From assembly GCF_022811645.1 (NCBI RefSeq), contig NZ_CP094534.1, forward strand, positions 3,968,001 to 4,032,000: a DNA stretch of 64,000 nucleotides, read 5' to 3'. Shown here one piece after another: positions 33,501-40,659 of this stretch. The position numbers and the translations under genes are program-made. This DNA is from Hymenobacter monticola (GTDB lineage Bacteria; Bacteroidota; Bacteroidia; Cytophagales; Hymenobacteraceae). The notes under the pieces are model-generated. The model saw nothing but the letters and a program-made list of their open reading frames with translations. It was not told where the DNA came from and did no database searches. Each line of letters opens with the position of its first letter. The stretch's first letter is position 1.

Positions 33501-34077
33501 CCACCACGCGCAGCGATTCCTGGCCTTCGTAGTGGAGCTTGATGCGCGAGGCATCGGCCCCGGCCGCCAACTCGAAATCGTATTCCATCGAGGCGCCGTG
33601 GGCGTACAGGTGCAGGTCGGTGCCGGGGTAGAGCTGGCGGTAGCGCACGTCGGCGTAGCCGGGTACATTGGTAGCCCAGCGGGCCGAGTTGCTGCCCAGG
33701 AAGAAGTTGGAAGGCGCGCCGGTGGGGTTGGCGCCGCTCACGGCGGCGTCGGGGTTGGCGCCCACAAAGTTCACGGCATAAGCGTGTGCTTTCACGCGGG
33801 CGGTGCGGGCGGCGGCGCGGTCGTGGTGCAGGTGGTCAGCCTGGCGGGCGTCGTAGCGGGCCACCAGCAGGCGGGTTTTTTCCAGAAAGAGTTGGCCCGC
33901 GGGCACATCGGCCGCAAACAGCACCGGCTGGGCCCACTGCCGCTGGTTGGGCACGAAGCGCAAAGTGGCCGGCGCGCTGGGCGTGGCCACCGGCCCGGGA
34001 GCCGAAGCCAGCGCGGCCGAAGAAATGGATAATAAAGCACTGCCGAGGCCGAGCCAACGCGTAAGAATACGACGCAT
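30538..34077 (-). CDS. Large SBBP/PKD-repeat protein with T9SS type B (gliding-associated) C-terminus
   Basis: A 1179-residue secreted protein from ATG 34077 (signal peptide MRRILTRWLGLGSALLSISSAALAS). An N-terminal domain (about 40-250, RFVPNQRQW...DLHLYAHGASMEYDFELAAGAD) is followed by beta-propeller-like SBBP repeats with LLYATYLGGNDDDYAHSLVV-type blocks, about six in all. Then come a PKD-like domain, two similar Ser/Thr-rich units with the phrase TYQWSPATGLNTTSGP / YTWSPATGLSSTTGR, another PKD domain with DFGDGQTATG, and the gliding motility-associated C-terminal domain (PNVITPNGDNVNDDFRPY ... WGRKVFEQENY). The last is the T9SS type B signal. An adhesin or surface structural protein is likely. 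Confidence 0.92.
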   Translation of the reverse strand: MRRILTRWLGLGSALLSISSAALASAPGPVATPSAPATLRFVPNQRQWAQPVLFAADVPAGQLFLEKTRLLVARYDARQADHLHHDRAAARTARVKAHAYAVNFVGANPDAAVSGANPTGAPSNFFLGSNSARWATNVPGYADVRYRQLYPGTDLHLYAHGASMEYDFELAAGADASRIKLHYEGQESLRVVEGALQIGTSVGHVTEQKPYAYQTIDGRRVTVPCEYVLGPQHTVSFGLHKGYDHSKPLTIDPVLVYATYSGSTGQNWGYTATHDTLGNLYTGGIIFRTGYPVTTGAYDVSYNAAIDMVISKYNPAATTGAGSLLYATYLGGNDDDYAHSLVVNRANELVILGSTASTNFPMSTFATPYDRTFNGGTADLVLAKLNANGSQLMGATYVGGSAADGQMATSSNLYANFGDDFRGDVITDRQDNIYFTSVTRSNNFPTSGGFTYRGGHEAVVMKLSANLSTLGWSTYLGGTGDDAGYSIQLDSVATVYVAGGTTSTNFPNSANGLNASYRGGIADGFVARLAPSLITPGVALQQTTYLGTSSYDQAYFVQLDRRGAVYVLGQTNGPYPVTAGTYRNANSRQFIHKMNAALTTTSYSTVFGNGAGNPTSANPYPTNLAPTAFLVDNCGNVLLSGYGASSIAGMPTTTDALLRTVSNSSSGSASEANLNTYGYLYLMQLSPNARRLVYGSYYGTGTTHVDGGTSRFDKRGIIYQAICVRAQQSGGAPPTIQLTPNAYARAIGNGAGTNAAAFKMDIVRLDANFTPAANNVPNTRSGCAPLTVTFTRANPTINGTGWTFGNGQSSTQLNNVTVTYTAPGRYPVTLTAYDSTSCQPAVFGRDTVTVFGLPSASLGPDQTVCPGSSATLTVAGATPAQSATYQWSPATGLNTTSGPSVVATPTVTTTYIMTASTPGGCITRDTIVVNVRSVLNVTVPTAAALCPGTTATLTASDAGTGATYTWSPATGLSSTTGRTVTANPTATTTYTVRVTTATGCSGTTTTTVTRLGVPQIMLRATPRLPVDGQPVAFADTLQSVLPLSNRRWDFGDGQTATGLTPTHTYAAPGTYTVRLSADVTATGCPITATLTLVVGPAREFKLPNVITPNGDNVNDDFRPYVTREPVSVQIFTRWGRKVFEQENYTQGWGSAPEVAPGVYYFQLRSASGQTWKGWLEVVK

Positions 34078-34123
34078 GAAAAGGAAGGAAGGTGGGAAGA
34101 AAGAACTATAAATCGGCATAAAA

Positions 34124-34146
34124 AGGCCCTGCTGGGGGCAGGGCCT
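34124..34146 (-). terminator. Terminator-like hairpin, U tract on the minus strand
   Basis: AGGCCCTGC pairs with GCAGGGCCT; read on the minus strand it is followed by TTTTT. It would end a minus-strand transcript coming from the small frame at 34171-34404, ahead of the next gene start. Confidence 0.6.
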
Positions 34147-34170
34147 AGCTATCCGGCCGCAAAGGTCCGG

Positions 34171-34404
34171 CTAATTGTCGGATATATTTCCCGACTTCGC
34201 GATTTGATAACGAAGGATTTTAAGCCGGACAAGTGCCAACTGATAAGGCATGAGGGTTTCCCCCAAAGCTTCAATTTCTTCCAGGCTGGCCAGTGTCCTA
34301 AGCCGCGCCGAATGGTTGCTACGACCGCCTAGTGCGCTTCCGCTCTGAGCCAAGCCGGACACGCCCGGCGCCTGAGCGCCTGACAGCCGCCACCGCGCAG
34401 GCAC
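34171..34404 (-). CDS. Possible small or remnant gene
   Basis: A frame of 77 codons. The C-terminal half (LEEIEALGETLMPYQLALVRLKILRYQ) reads like a real amphipathic protein tail, and its base composition is lower in GC than the flanks. The first half is Arg/Ser/Gly-rich and looks non-coding. A hairpin with a minus-strand U tract stands 25 bases after the stop. It may be the truncated end of a lost gene. It is the only candidate in the 395-base gap between the T9SS protein and the transporter; 34405-34472 shows nothing else. Confidence 0.3.
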   Translation of the reverse strand: MPARWRLSGAQAPGVSGLAQSGSALGGRSNHSARLRTLASLEEIEALGETLMPYQLALVRLKILRYQIAKSGNISDN

Positions 34405-34472
34405 CTGCCCAACCTCAACCCTAAAAACCCGTTACCTTCCCCGGCGCAACCTCCCAACCCCCGCCGCCCCCT

Positions 34473-35912
34473 ATGACCCCAACCGCGACTCCCGCACCCG
34501 CTGCCCCCGGCATCGAGAAAGACAACAAGCGTATCACCACCGGCTGGACCTTCTACGACTGGGCCAATTCGGTGTACCCGCTGGTGATTACCAGCTCCAT
34601 CTTCCCGATTTACTGGTCTAGCGTCATCAAGCAGATTACGCACACCGACAGCGGCCAGAGCCCCGTGAGTTTCCTGGGTATGCAGGTGCCGGGTTCCTCG
34701 CTGCTCAACTACGCCATTTCGGTGTCGTTTTTGCTCATTGCCATCGTGAGCCCCTTCCTCACGTCGCTGGCCGACTTTTCGGGGCGCAAGAAGCTGTTTC
34801 TGCAAATCTTCTGCTACATCGGGGCCGTCTCGTGCGCGGGGCTGTTCTTCTTCTCGCCGGCCACGCTCACCCTTTCTACCTTCATTTTCGTGGCGGCCAC
34901 GGTGGGCTTCTCGGGCAGCATTGTGTTCTACAATTCTTACCTGCCCGAAATCAGCTCGGAAGAAAAATTCGATTCGCTCTCGGCCAAAGGCTTTTCGATG
35001 GGCTACATCGGCTCGGTGATATTGCTCATCATTTGCTTGGTGATAAACCAATTCCCCGAAAAATTGGGCATCACGGGGGAAAAAGCGCACGAGACGGCGG
35101 CCCAGATTTCATTCCTGCTCACCGGCCTGTGGTGGGCCGGCTTCGCTCAGATTCCCTTCGCCACCCTGCCGCCCGACCGGGGCCGTCCCGCCGGAGCGCC
35201 CGAAGCCGAAGGCGGCTGGCTGCTCAACGGCTTCCGCGAGCTGGGCAAGGTATGGGACCAGCTCAAGCAGCTGCCCAACGTGAAGAAATTTCTGCTCGCC
35301 TACTTCACCTACAACATGGGTGTGCAAACGGTGATGTACGTGGCCACGCTCTTTGGCACCGACGAGCTGCACCTCGAATCGGGCGCGCTCATCCTCACCA
35401 TTCTGCTGCTGCAGGTGGTGGCCATCGCGGGCGCTTACCTGTTCGCCAAGCTCTCCGAGCGCATCGGCAACACGCGGGCCCTGAGCTGGTCGGTGTTCAT
35501 CTGGATGCTGATTTGCATCGCCGGCTACTACGTGCAAGCCGGCTGGAGTTTCTACGCCCTGGCCTCAGTCATTGGCCTCACCATGGGGGCCATTCAAAGC
35601 CTGAGCCGCAGCACCTACTCCAAGATTATTCCCGAGAATACGCCCAACTCAGCCGCCTTCTTTAGCTTTTTCGATGTGACCGAGAAGCTGAGCATTGTTA
35701 TTGGCACGGCCACGTTCGGCATCATTAACCAAGTCACCGGCTCGATGCGCAATAGCCTGCTGGCGCTGATTGTGTTTTTCATCCTAGGACTGATATTCCT
35801 GCTCCAGTTGCGGGGCAAGAAGCTGCGCGAAGATTCGCTGGGCCCGGTAGCCGTGCCCGGCCCGCCGCCCGCCTCGGCCGGGGCCGAAATGGGAGCCCCG
35901 GTGACGCGGTAG
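34473..35912 (+). CDS. MFS transporter, UMF1/Atg22-like family
   Basis: A 479-residue inner-membrane protein with twelve hydrophobic segments. The opening WTFYDWANSVYPLVITSSIFPIYW is the hallmark of the UMF1 (vacuole effluxer Atg22-like) group of the major facilitator superfamily; in fungi relatives release amino acids from vacuoles. A loop DFSGRKKLFLQIF between segments 2 and 3 matches the MFS signature. SLSRSTYSKIIPENTPNSAAFFSFFDVTEKLS is the conserved block before segment 11. Substrate unknown. The last 30 residues are a Pro/Ala tail. Confidence 0.92.
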   Translation: MTPTATPAPAAPGIEKDNKRITTGWTFYDWANSVYPLVITSSIFPIYWSSVIKQITHTDSGQSPVSFLGMQVPGSSLLNYAISVSFLLIAIVSPFLTSLADFSGRKKLFLQIFCYIGAVSCAGLFFFSPATLTLSTFIFVAATVGFSGSIVFYNSYLPEISSEEKFDSLSAKGFSMGYIGSVILLIICLVINQFPEKLGITGEKAHETAAQISFLLTGLWWAGFAQIPFATLPPDRGRPAGAPEAEGGWLLNGFRELGKVWDQLKQLPNVKKFLLAYFTYNMGVQTVMYVATLFGTDELHLESGALILTILLLQVVAIAGAYLFAKLSERIGNTRALSWSVFIWMLICIAGYYVQAGWSFYALASVIGLTMGAIQSLSRSTYSKIIPENTPNSAAFFSFFDVTEKLSIVIGTATFGIINQVTGSMRNSLLALIVFFILGLIFLLQLRGKKLREDSLGPVAVPGPPPASAGAEMGAPVTR

Positions 35913-35950
35913 GGCGGGCTTCCAGTCCGCGCGAGTTGAATTAAAAGGAA

Positions 35951-35958
35951 TAGCTTTG
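35951..35958 (+). promoter_or_regulatory. -7 box (TAGCTTTG) of the DinB-family gene
   Basis: Exact TAnnTTTG match, 44 bases before the ATG at 36002. A -33 element at proper spacing is not clear. Confidence 0.5.
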
Positions 35959-36001
35959 GCTCGCAGACTAAAAGGTCGCGCTCCATCTCATCCTATTCTT
36001 C

Positions 36002-36511
36002 ATGTACACCTCTTCCATCCAAAAAAATATCCTGGCCGAGCTCAACCACGAGCTGACCCAAACCCGCCGCATCCTCGAACGCGTACCCTTCGAGCAGGCC
36101 GATTACAAGCCGCACCCCAAGAGCATGAGCCTGTGGCAACTTGCCACCCACGTGGTAAACCTGCTGGCCTTCAAGACCCTGTTCGTAACGCACGATTCGC
36201 GCGACTTCCTCGACCCGAACGCGCCCAAGCCCGGCCCCACGCCCACTAGCATGGGGGAACTCCTGGCCCGCTTCGATGAGTACAGCGCCACCCTGAAGCA
36301 GGAACTGCAGCAAAGCGACGATGAGAAGCTGAGCCACAACTTCAAGCTCCACCGCGGCGAACACGTGGTATTTGACTACCCAAAAGCCACTGCCATCCGC
36401 ATCATGGGCCTGAATCACAGCATTCACCACCGCGGCCAGCTCACGGTGTACCTGCGGATGCTCGACATCCCGGTGCCCGGCCTGTATGGCCCGAGTGCAG
36501 ACGAGAAATAA
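36002..36511 (+). CDS. DinB-family protein
   Basis: A 169-residue four-helix-bundle protein of the DinB/YfiT superfamily, which includes metal-dependent thiol-S-transferases. The three metal-binding histidines are seen in WQLATHVVNL (about 50) and NHSIHHRGQLTVYLRMLDI (about 140-160). Function in this organism unknown; bacillithiol- or glutathione-type transfer is possible. It stands alone; an inverted repeat with an inner terminator follows. Confidence 0.88.
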   Translation: MYTSSIQKNILAELNHELTQTRRILERVPFEQADYKPHPKSMSLWQLATHVVNLLAFKTLFVTHDSRDFLDPNAPKPGPTPTSMGELLARFDEYSATLKQELQQSDDEKLSHNFKLHRGEHVVFDYPKATAIRIMGLNHSIHHRGQLTVYLRMLDIPVPGLYGPSADEK

Positions 36512-36520
36512 GAGCAACGC

Positions 36521-36696
36521 GTCTGCGGTTGCGAGCGAATCGCGGCAATCCTTCCTCTCAACGCGACTACACTTCCAATGTGACAAAGCCCCGGCACTGT
36601 GTAGTGCCGGGGCTTTTTATTGGGGTTTTCACATCTCAGGGCAGGGTTGGTCGCATTGAGAGGAAGGTTTGCCGCGCCTCGCTCGCAACCGCAGAC
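36521..36696. repeat. 176-bp inverted repeat enclosing a terminator
   Basis: Arms of 47 bases at 36521-36567 (GTCTGCGGTTGCGAGCG...) and 36650-36696 (...CGCTCGCAACCGCAGAC), a few mismatches. The strong terminator at 36585-36618 sits in the middle. The right end is five bases from the stop of the convergent amidohydrolase. No ORF. Confidence 0.8.
36585..36618. terminator. Rho-independent terminator
   Basis: AAAGCCCCGGCACT / AGTGCCGGGGCTTT perfect 14-base arms, 4-base loop, then TTTT. Confidence 0.9.
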
Positions 36697-36700
36697 TGAG

Positions 36701-38368
36701 CTATTTCCCCCCGAATACCTTTTCCCCTCCAATCCACGTTTGCAGCACCTTGGCGCCGCGCAGTTGCTCCTTCGGCGCGGTCAGCAAGTCGGTGTCCAAC
36801 ACTACGAAATCGGCCAGCATGCCGGTCTTAATCTGGCCTTTGCGCTTTTCCTCGAAGGCGGCGTGGGCCGCCCAGGTGGTCATGCCGCGCAGGGCGTCGG
36901 AGCGCGAAATAGCGTTTTCCATCTGGAAGCCGGCCGCGGGGTAGTTCTTGGCATCCTGCCGCGCCACGGCCGAGTGAAAGCCAAACAGCGGGTTGATGTG
37001 TTCCACCGGGAAGTCGGAACCCAGGGCCAGCTGGCCGTATTGCTTCAGCAGCTCCTTATAGGCGTAAGCAGTTTTCAGGCGTTCGGCGCCCAGCCGCTCG
37101 CCGGCCCAGTACATATCAGAAGTAGCGTGGGTGGGCTGCACCGAAGGCACGATGCCGAACTGCCCGAACTTGGGCATGTCGGCTGGGGTAATGACCTGGG
37201 CGTGCTCAATGCGCCAGCGGCGGTCCTTCTGGCCCTTCAGGGCTTCGCCGTATATGTTAAGGATAATGCGGTTGGCAGAGTCGCCGATGGCGTGGGTGTT
37301 CATCTGGAACTTCGACGCGGCCAGTTCTTTGGCCAAATCGCGGAATTGCTTTTCAGTGGACAGCAGGAAACCCGTTTCCTTGGGTTTATCCGCGTAAGGT
37401 TTCACCAGGCAGGCCCCACGTGAGCCCAGGGCACCGTCGGCATACACCTTGAAAGAGCTGACGGTAAGCTGGTCGGTGAGCAACGGGCCTTTTTTGAGGT
37501 AGTAGGCGCGGTTTTCGGGCGTGGGCGTGAGCATGGCATAAAGCCGCAGCTTAAGCTTCTTTTTCTGCTGCAGAGCGGCCAGTTGGTCGATGTCGGCCTT
37601 GTCGAGGCCAGCGTCGGCGAGGCTGGTGAGGCCCACGGCCAGGCAGTTTTGCTGGCCTTGCAGCAGCAGTTCTGTGGCTTCCGCTTCCGTGGGCTCCGCA
37701 ATTTTATTGCCCACCAGGCGAGTGGCGTTGTCTACCAGCAGGCCCGTGAGGCGGCCCTGGGCATCGCGGGTAATGGTCCCCCCGCTGATGGGTGTGCGGG
37801 CCGTCACCCCACCCAGGTCCAGGGCTTTTTGGTTGACAATGGCCGCGTGCCCGTCCACCCGAATCAAAGCCACCGGCACGTTCGGAAACAACTGGTCCAG
37901 TTTCTCCTTGGTCGGAAACTGCTTGTCGGGCCAGTCGTTCTGGTCCCAGCCGCGGCCCAGCAGCCAGGCCGCTTGCGGATGCTGCTGGCGATGGTGCTGC
38001 AGCTTTTCCAGCACCTCTTCCCAGGACGTGGTGCCCACCAAATCAGCATAGCTCAGGCCGAGGGAGTAGCGATAGAAGTGGCAGTGCGCGTCGTAGAAAC
38101 CGGGATAAATGAACTTGCCTCCCGCATCCACCTCCTGCGCCGCCTGGTATTTCGCCTTTAGGTCAGCTGCCGGCCCCACGGCCACAAATTTGCCGTCCTT
38201 TACCGCAAAAGCCTCAGTCTTGGAAAAGGTTGAATCGACGGTGTAAATAGTAGCATTCGTGACGAGCAAATCCACGGCCTCTCGTTTAGCGCCGCAACTG
38301 CTCAGCAGCGCCAAAGACAGGAGCGAAGCGGTGAGTTTTGGAAATAGCTCAGGGGAGATGTGGGCCAT
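36701..38368 (-). CDS. Amidohydrolase (YtcJ-like) lipoprotein
   Basis: A 555-residue protein from ATG 38368 with a leader ending LALLSSC, a lipobox; it is probably exported and membrane-anchored. The amidohydrolase 3 fold shows VDAGGKFIYPGFYDAHCHFY (metal-binding HxH), later VRVDGH and NTHAIGDSANR (His/Asp of the metal site), and GSDFPVEHINPLFGFHSAV near the end. YtcJ-like enzymes are metal-dependent hydrolases of amide, formamide or similar bonds with few known substrates. The frame upstream of 38368 runs into the family A repeat and is not coding. Confidence 0.92.
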   Translation of the reverse strand: MAHISPELFPKLTASLLSLALLSSCGAKREAVDLLVTNATIYTVDSTFSKTEAFAVKDGKFVAVGPAADLKAKYQAAQEVDAGGKFIYPGFYDAHCHFYRYSLGLSYADLVGTTSWEEVLEKLQHHRQQHPQAAWLLGRGWDQNDWPDKQFPTKEKLDQLFPNVPVALIRVDGHAAIVNQKALDLGGVTARTPISGGTITRDAQGRLTGLLVDNATRLVGNKIAEPTEAEATELLLQGQQNCLAVGLTSLADAGLDKADIDQLAALQQKKKLKLRLYAMLTPTPENRAYYLKKGPLLTDQLTVSSFKVYADGALGSRGACLVKPYADKPKETGFLLSTEKQFRDLAKELAASKFQMNTHAIGDSANRIILNIYGEALKGQKDRRWRIEHAQVITPADMPKFGQFGIVPSVQPTHATSDMYWAGERLGAERLKTAYAYKELLKQYGQLALGSDFPVEHINPLFGFHSAVARQDAKNYPAAGFQMENAISRSDALRGMTTWAAHAAFEEKRKGQIKTGMLADFVVLDTDLLTAPKEQLRGAKVLQTWIGGEKVFGGK

Positions 38369-38418
38369 GCGGGAGAGGTGGGAAATGAAAATTAGAACCA
38401 GGAAAGCGTAAAATAGAA

Positions 38419-38520
38419 CGTCATGCTGAGTGCAGCCGAAGCATCTTGCGTGCAATAGTAAACCCGATGATTGGATTACTACCACAAGCAAGATGCTTCG
38501 GCTGCACTCAGCATGACGTG
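38419..38520. repeat. Long inverted repeat, family A (second copy)
   Basis: Thirty-two-base perfect arms (ACGTCATGCTGAGTGCAGCC... and complement) at 38419-38450 and 38489-38520 with a 38-base loop, between the start of the amidohydrolase and the end of the AMP nucleosidase gene. Confidence 0.88.
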
Positions 38521-38546
38521 CGGGGAGGATGCACCGTCAGAACCTG

Positions 38547-38579
38547 CGAACTCCGTTAAATCTGCAGAATCTGCGGTCC
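38547..38579. repeat. CGGATT-type micro-repeat abutting a stop codon
   Basis: On the minus strand, directly after the AMP nucleosidase TAA, the sequence reads GGACCGCAGATTCTGCAG and so on, short CAGATT/CGGATT-like words. A related copy abuts the TAA of the DUF1573 gene at 44557-44603. Confidence 0.5.
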
Positions 38580-39350
38580 TTATTCGAAGCGCATGTGCTT
38601 CACCGACTCGCCCGAGAACTGCAGCTCCTGCAGCGACTCGATGCCGATTTGCAGGTGCTGCTTCACGAAGTTGGCCGTCACCTTTGAATCCGATTCCGAC
38701 GTTTTCACGCCTTCGGGCGTCATCGGGTTGTCGCTCACCAGCAGCAGGGCGCCGTGGGGGATGTCGTTCATGAAGCCGCACACAAAAATGGTGGCCGTTT
38801 CCATGTCGACGGCCAGAGCACGCACGCGACGCAGGTATTCCTTGAACTCTTGGTCGTGCTCCCACACGCGGCGGTTGGTGGTGTACACCGTGCCGGTGTA
38901 GTAGTCCAGCTCGTGCTTCTTAATCATCGACGACACGGCGCGCTGCAGGCGGAAGGAGGGCAGGGCCGGAATTTCCTTGGGCAGGTAGTCGTCGGAAGTA
39001 CCGTCGCCGCGAATGGCGGCGATGGGGAGCACCAGGTCGCCGAGCTTGGTTTTTTTCAGGCCACCGCACTTGCCCAGGAAGAGTGCCGCCTTGGGCTTAA
39101 TGGCCGAAAGCAAATCCATTACCGTGGCGGCCATGGGCGAGCCCATGCCGAAGTTGATGATGGTGATGCCGTTGGCCGTGGCCGTTTGCATGGGCTTGTC
39201 GGTGCCGCGCACATCGCAGCCAAACTGCTCGGCAAACATGTACACGTAGTTGCTAAAATTGGTGAGCAGGATGTACTGCCCAAACTCGTTCAGGGGCACG
39301 CCCGTGTAGCGCGGCAGCCAGTTATTAACAATTTCTTCTTTGGTCTTCAT
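38580..39350 (-). CDS. amn: AMP nucleosidase
   Basis: A 256-residue phosphorylase-fold enzyme that splits AMP into adenine and ribose 5-phosphate. INFGMGSPMAATVMDLL and ALFLGKCGGLKKTKLGDLVLPIAAIRGDGTS are typical of the catalytic half. VDMETATIFVCGF near residue 185 carries the Met-Glu that holds the ribose, and LLLVSDNPM the general-acid Asp. It is the short form, lacking the regulatory N-terminal domain of the 484-residue E. coli Amn, as usual in Bacteroidota. Confidence 0.93.
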   Translation of the reverse strand: MKTKEEIVNNWLPRYTGVPLNEFGQYILLTNFSNYVYMFAEQFGCDVRGTDKPMQTATANGITIINFGMGSPMAATVMDLLSAIKPKAALFLGKCGGLKKTKLGDLVLPIAAIRGDGTSDDYLPKEIPALPSFRLQRAVSSMIKKHELDYYTGTVYTTNRRVWEHDQEFKEYLRRVRALAVDMETATIFVCGFMNDIPHGALLLVSDNPMTPEGVKTSESDSKVTANFVKQHLQIGIESLQELQFSGESVKHMRFE

Positions 39351-39351
39351 G

Positions 39352-39503
39352 GATTGGTGCTTGGTTGTTGGTGCTTAGTGCTTGGCTGTGACGATACAGC
39401 AGGCCTCCCGTCTGCCGGTGCCTGGTCGGTAAAAACCCGCTTTTGTGGTCTAAATGGCACAAGGCGAAGAACACCAAGCACCAGGCACAAAGCACCAAGC
39501 ACT
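39352..39503. repeat. Inverted pair of GTGCTTGGT micro-repeats
   Basis: From 39352 the words TTGGTGC, TTGTTGGTGC, TTAGTGC and TTGG follow each other; at 39469-39503 the mirror words ACCAAGCACC, AGGCAC and AAAGCACCAAGCAC appear. The right part lies directly before the ribosome-binding region of the HSDR_N gene. Confidence 0.6.
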
Positions 39504-39516
39504 ATTTTTGGAGGTG

Positions 39517-39978
39517 ATGCAAGCCCTGGACCTGCCGCCTTTCGAGGCCAAACTTACGCAATCGGCCACAAATCAACCCCTCATCTGGGATATCCTCCGG
39601 CGCAAGCACGTCGTGCTCACGCCCGAGGAGTGGGTGCGCCAGCACGTGGTGCACTATTTAATCAACGACTTGGGCTACCCGCGCGGCCTGCTGGCCCTGG
39701 AGCGCGGCCTGCGCTACAACCAGCGCCAAAAACGCACCGACCTGCTGGCCCTCAATTCCGAAGGCCAGCCCCTGCTGCTGGTGGAGTGCAAATCACCCAG
39801 CGTGGCCATCGACGCGGCCGTGGCCCAGCAAGCGGCCACCTACAACCAAACCATCGGCGCGCCGCTGCTGCTGCTCACCAACGGGCTGGTGCACTACTGC
39901 TGGCGCGTCGATTTCGCGAATCGCACAAACGAAAGGCTAGCGGAAATCCCGGCTTATACTGATGCCGTGAAGGTGTAG
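39517..39978 (+). CDS. Orphan type I restriction R N-terminal-domain (HSDR_N) protein
   Basis: About 153 residues from ATG 39517; the upstream ATG at 39454 would translate the micro-repeat and is rejected. The domain has the PD-(D/E)XK nuclease core: RTDLLALN with the Asp, followed by PLLLVECKSP with ExK, then the helix AVAQQAATYNQ with the Gln of the QxxxY motif. VLTPEEWVRQHVVHYLINDLGYPRGLLALE is the typical lead-in. No hsdM, hsdS or helicase part is near, so it is not a restriction system. Bacteroidota often carry this stand-alone domain; its role is unknown. Confidence 0.85.
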   Translation: MQALDLPPFEAKLTQSATNQPLIWDILRRKHVVLTPEEWVRQHVVHYLINDLGYPRGLLALERGLRYNQRQKRTDLLALNSEGQPLLLVECKSPSVAIDAAVAQQAATYNQTIGAPLLLLTNGLVHYCWRVDFANRTNERLAEIPAYTDAVKV

Positions 39979-40126
39979 TTAGGAGTTTAGCAAACTCGTG
40001 ACTTGGCTGATTTTTTCGAACTTTGATTGCTGAACAAGTTTTTTAAACTGCCGTTGGGAAGATGGCCATGCCCTGCAGCGTGCGTATCGTGACAGGTGAG
40101 CAGTTTAAATATTAGAGGGAATAGAA

Positions 40127-40624
40127 CTACCATAACGTCCAAAACGAGTCGATGCTTTGCCCTGCCAACTTTGTGTATGGGCGGTATTCGACGCCTCGGA
40201 ACACCAGGGTGCGGCCGGTAATGGAAAGGGTATCCGTGCACGCCTCGTACCTCTCGCCTGGGGGGGTGAAGTAATGGGACAGGTTTTTGGACCGGACCAC
40301 CACCCGGTAGGGCTCGAGGCGGTAGTGGCCGGAATCAACGCTCGGCGACTCGGTCGACACGATAATCGTATCGGCATCGCCCAGGGAGTGGTAGTCGGAA
40401 ATGAGTAGGCACCGGCCTTGGGGCCGAAAGGAGAGCAGGGTGAAATGGGCGTACTGGATGCTGCTCAACTCCGCGTCGTTGGGGTGGGGACGCACCCACG
40501 TAATGGTGTGCGGCACCCAGACGGTATTGGCCAGCGCCAACTCCGCCCGGGCAGCGGGCGGGGCCTCGCAACCGCTCAGAAGGACGCAGGAGAGTACGGG
40601 CAGAAAGTAGTGGGTGGCGAACAT
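40127..40624 (-). CDS. Hypothetical lipoprotein
   Basis: A 165-residue protein with a signal peptide ending CVLLSGC (lipobox). The rest reads as a compact beta-sheet domain with a lipocalin-like rhythm (NTVWVPHTITWVR, HFTLLSFRPQGRCLLISDYHS, IIVSTE, GHYRLEPYRVVVRS, DTLSITGRTLVFRGVEYRPY). That is inference from strand pattern only. The 148 bases between it and the HSDR_N gene hold nothing I can name. Confidence 0.7.
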   Translation of the reverse strand: MFATHYFLPVLSCVLLSGCEAPPAARAELALANTVWVPHTITWVRPHPNDAELSSIQYAHFTLLSFRPQGRCLLISDYHSLGDADTIIVSTESPSVDSGHYRLEPYRVVVRSKNLSHYFTPPGERYEACTDTLSITGRTLVFRGVEYRPYTKLAGQSIDSFWTLW

Positions 40625-40659
40625 GATGGAAGTGGCCTTGTGTTCAGGAAAACGGTGAT

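Noticed and set aside
31966..34032. 688-codon plus-strand frame opposite the T9SS type B protein
   Set aside because: Antisense by-product of codon bias; Val/Gly/Ala repeats only.
39454..39516. Upstream ATG of the HSDR_N gene
   Set aside because: The extra 21 residues come from the intergenic micro-repeat; conserved sequence begins at the later ATG.
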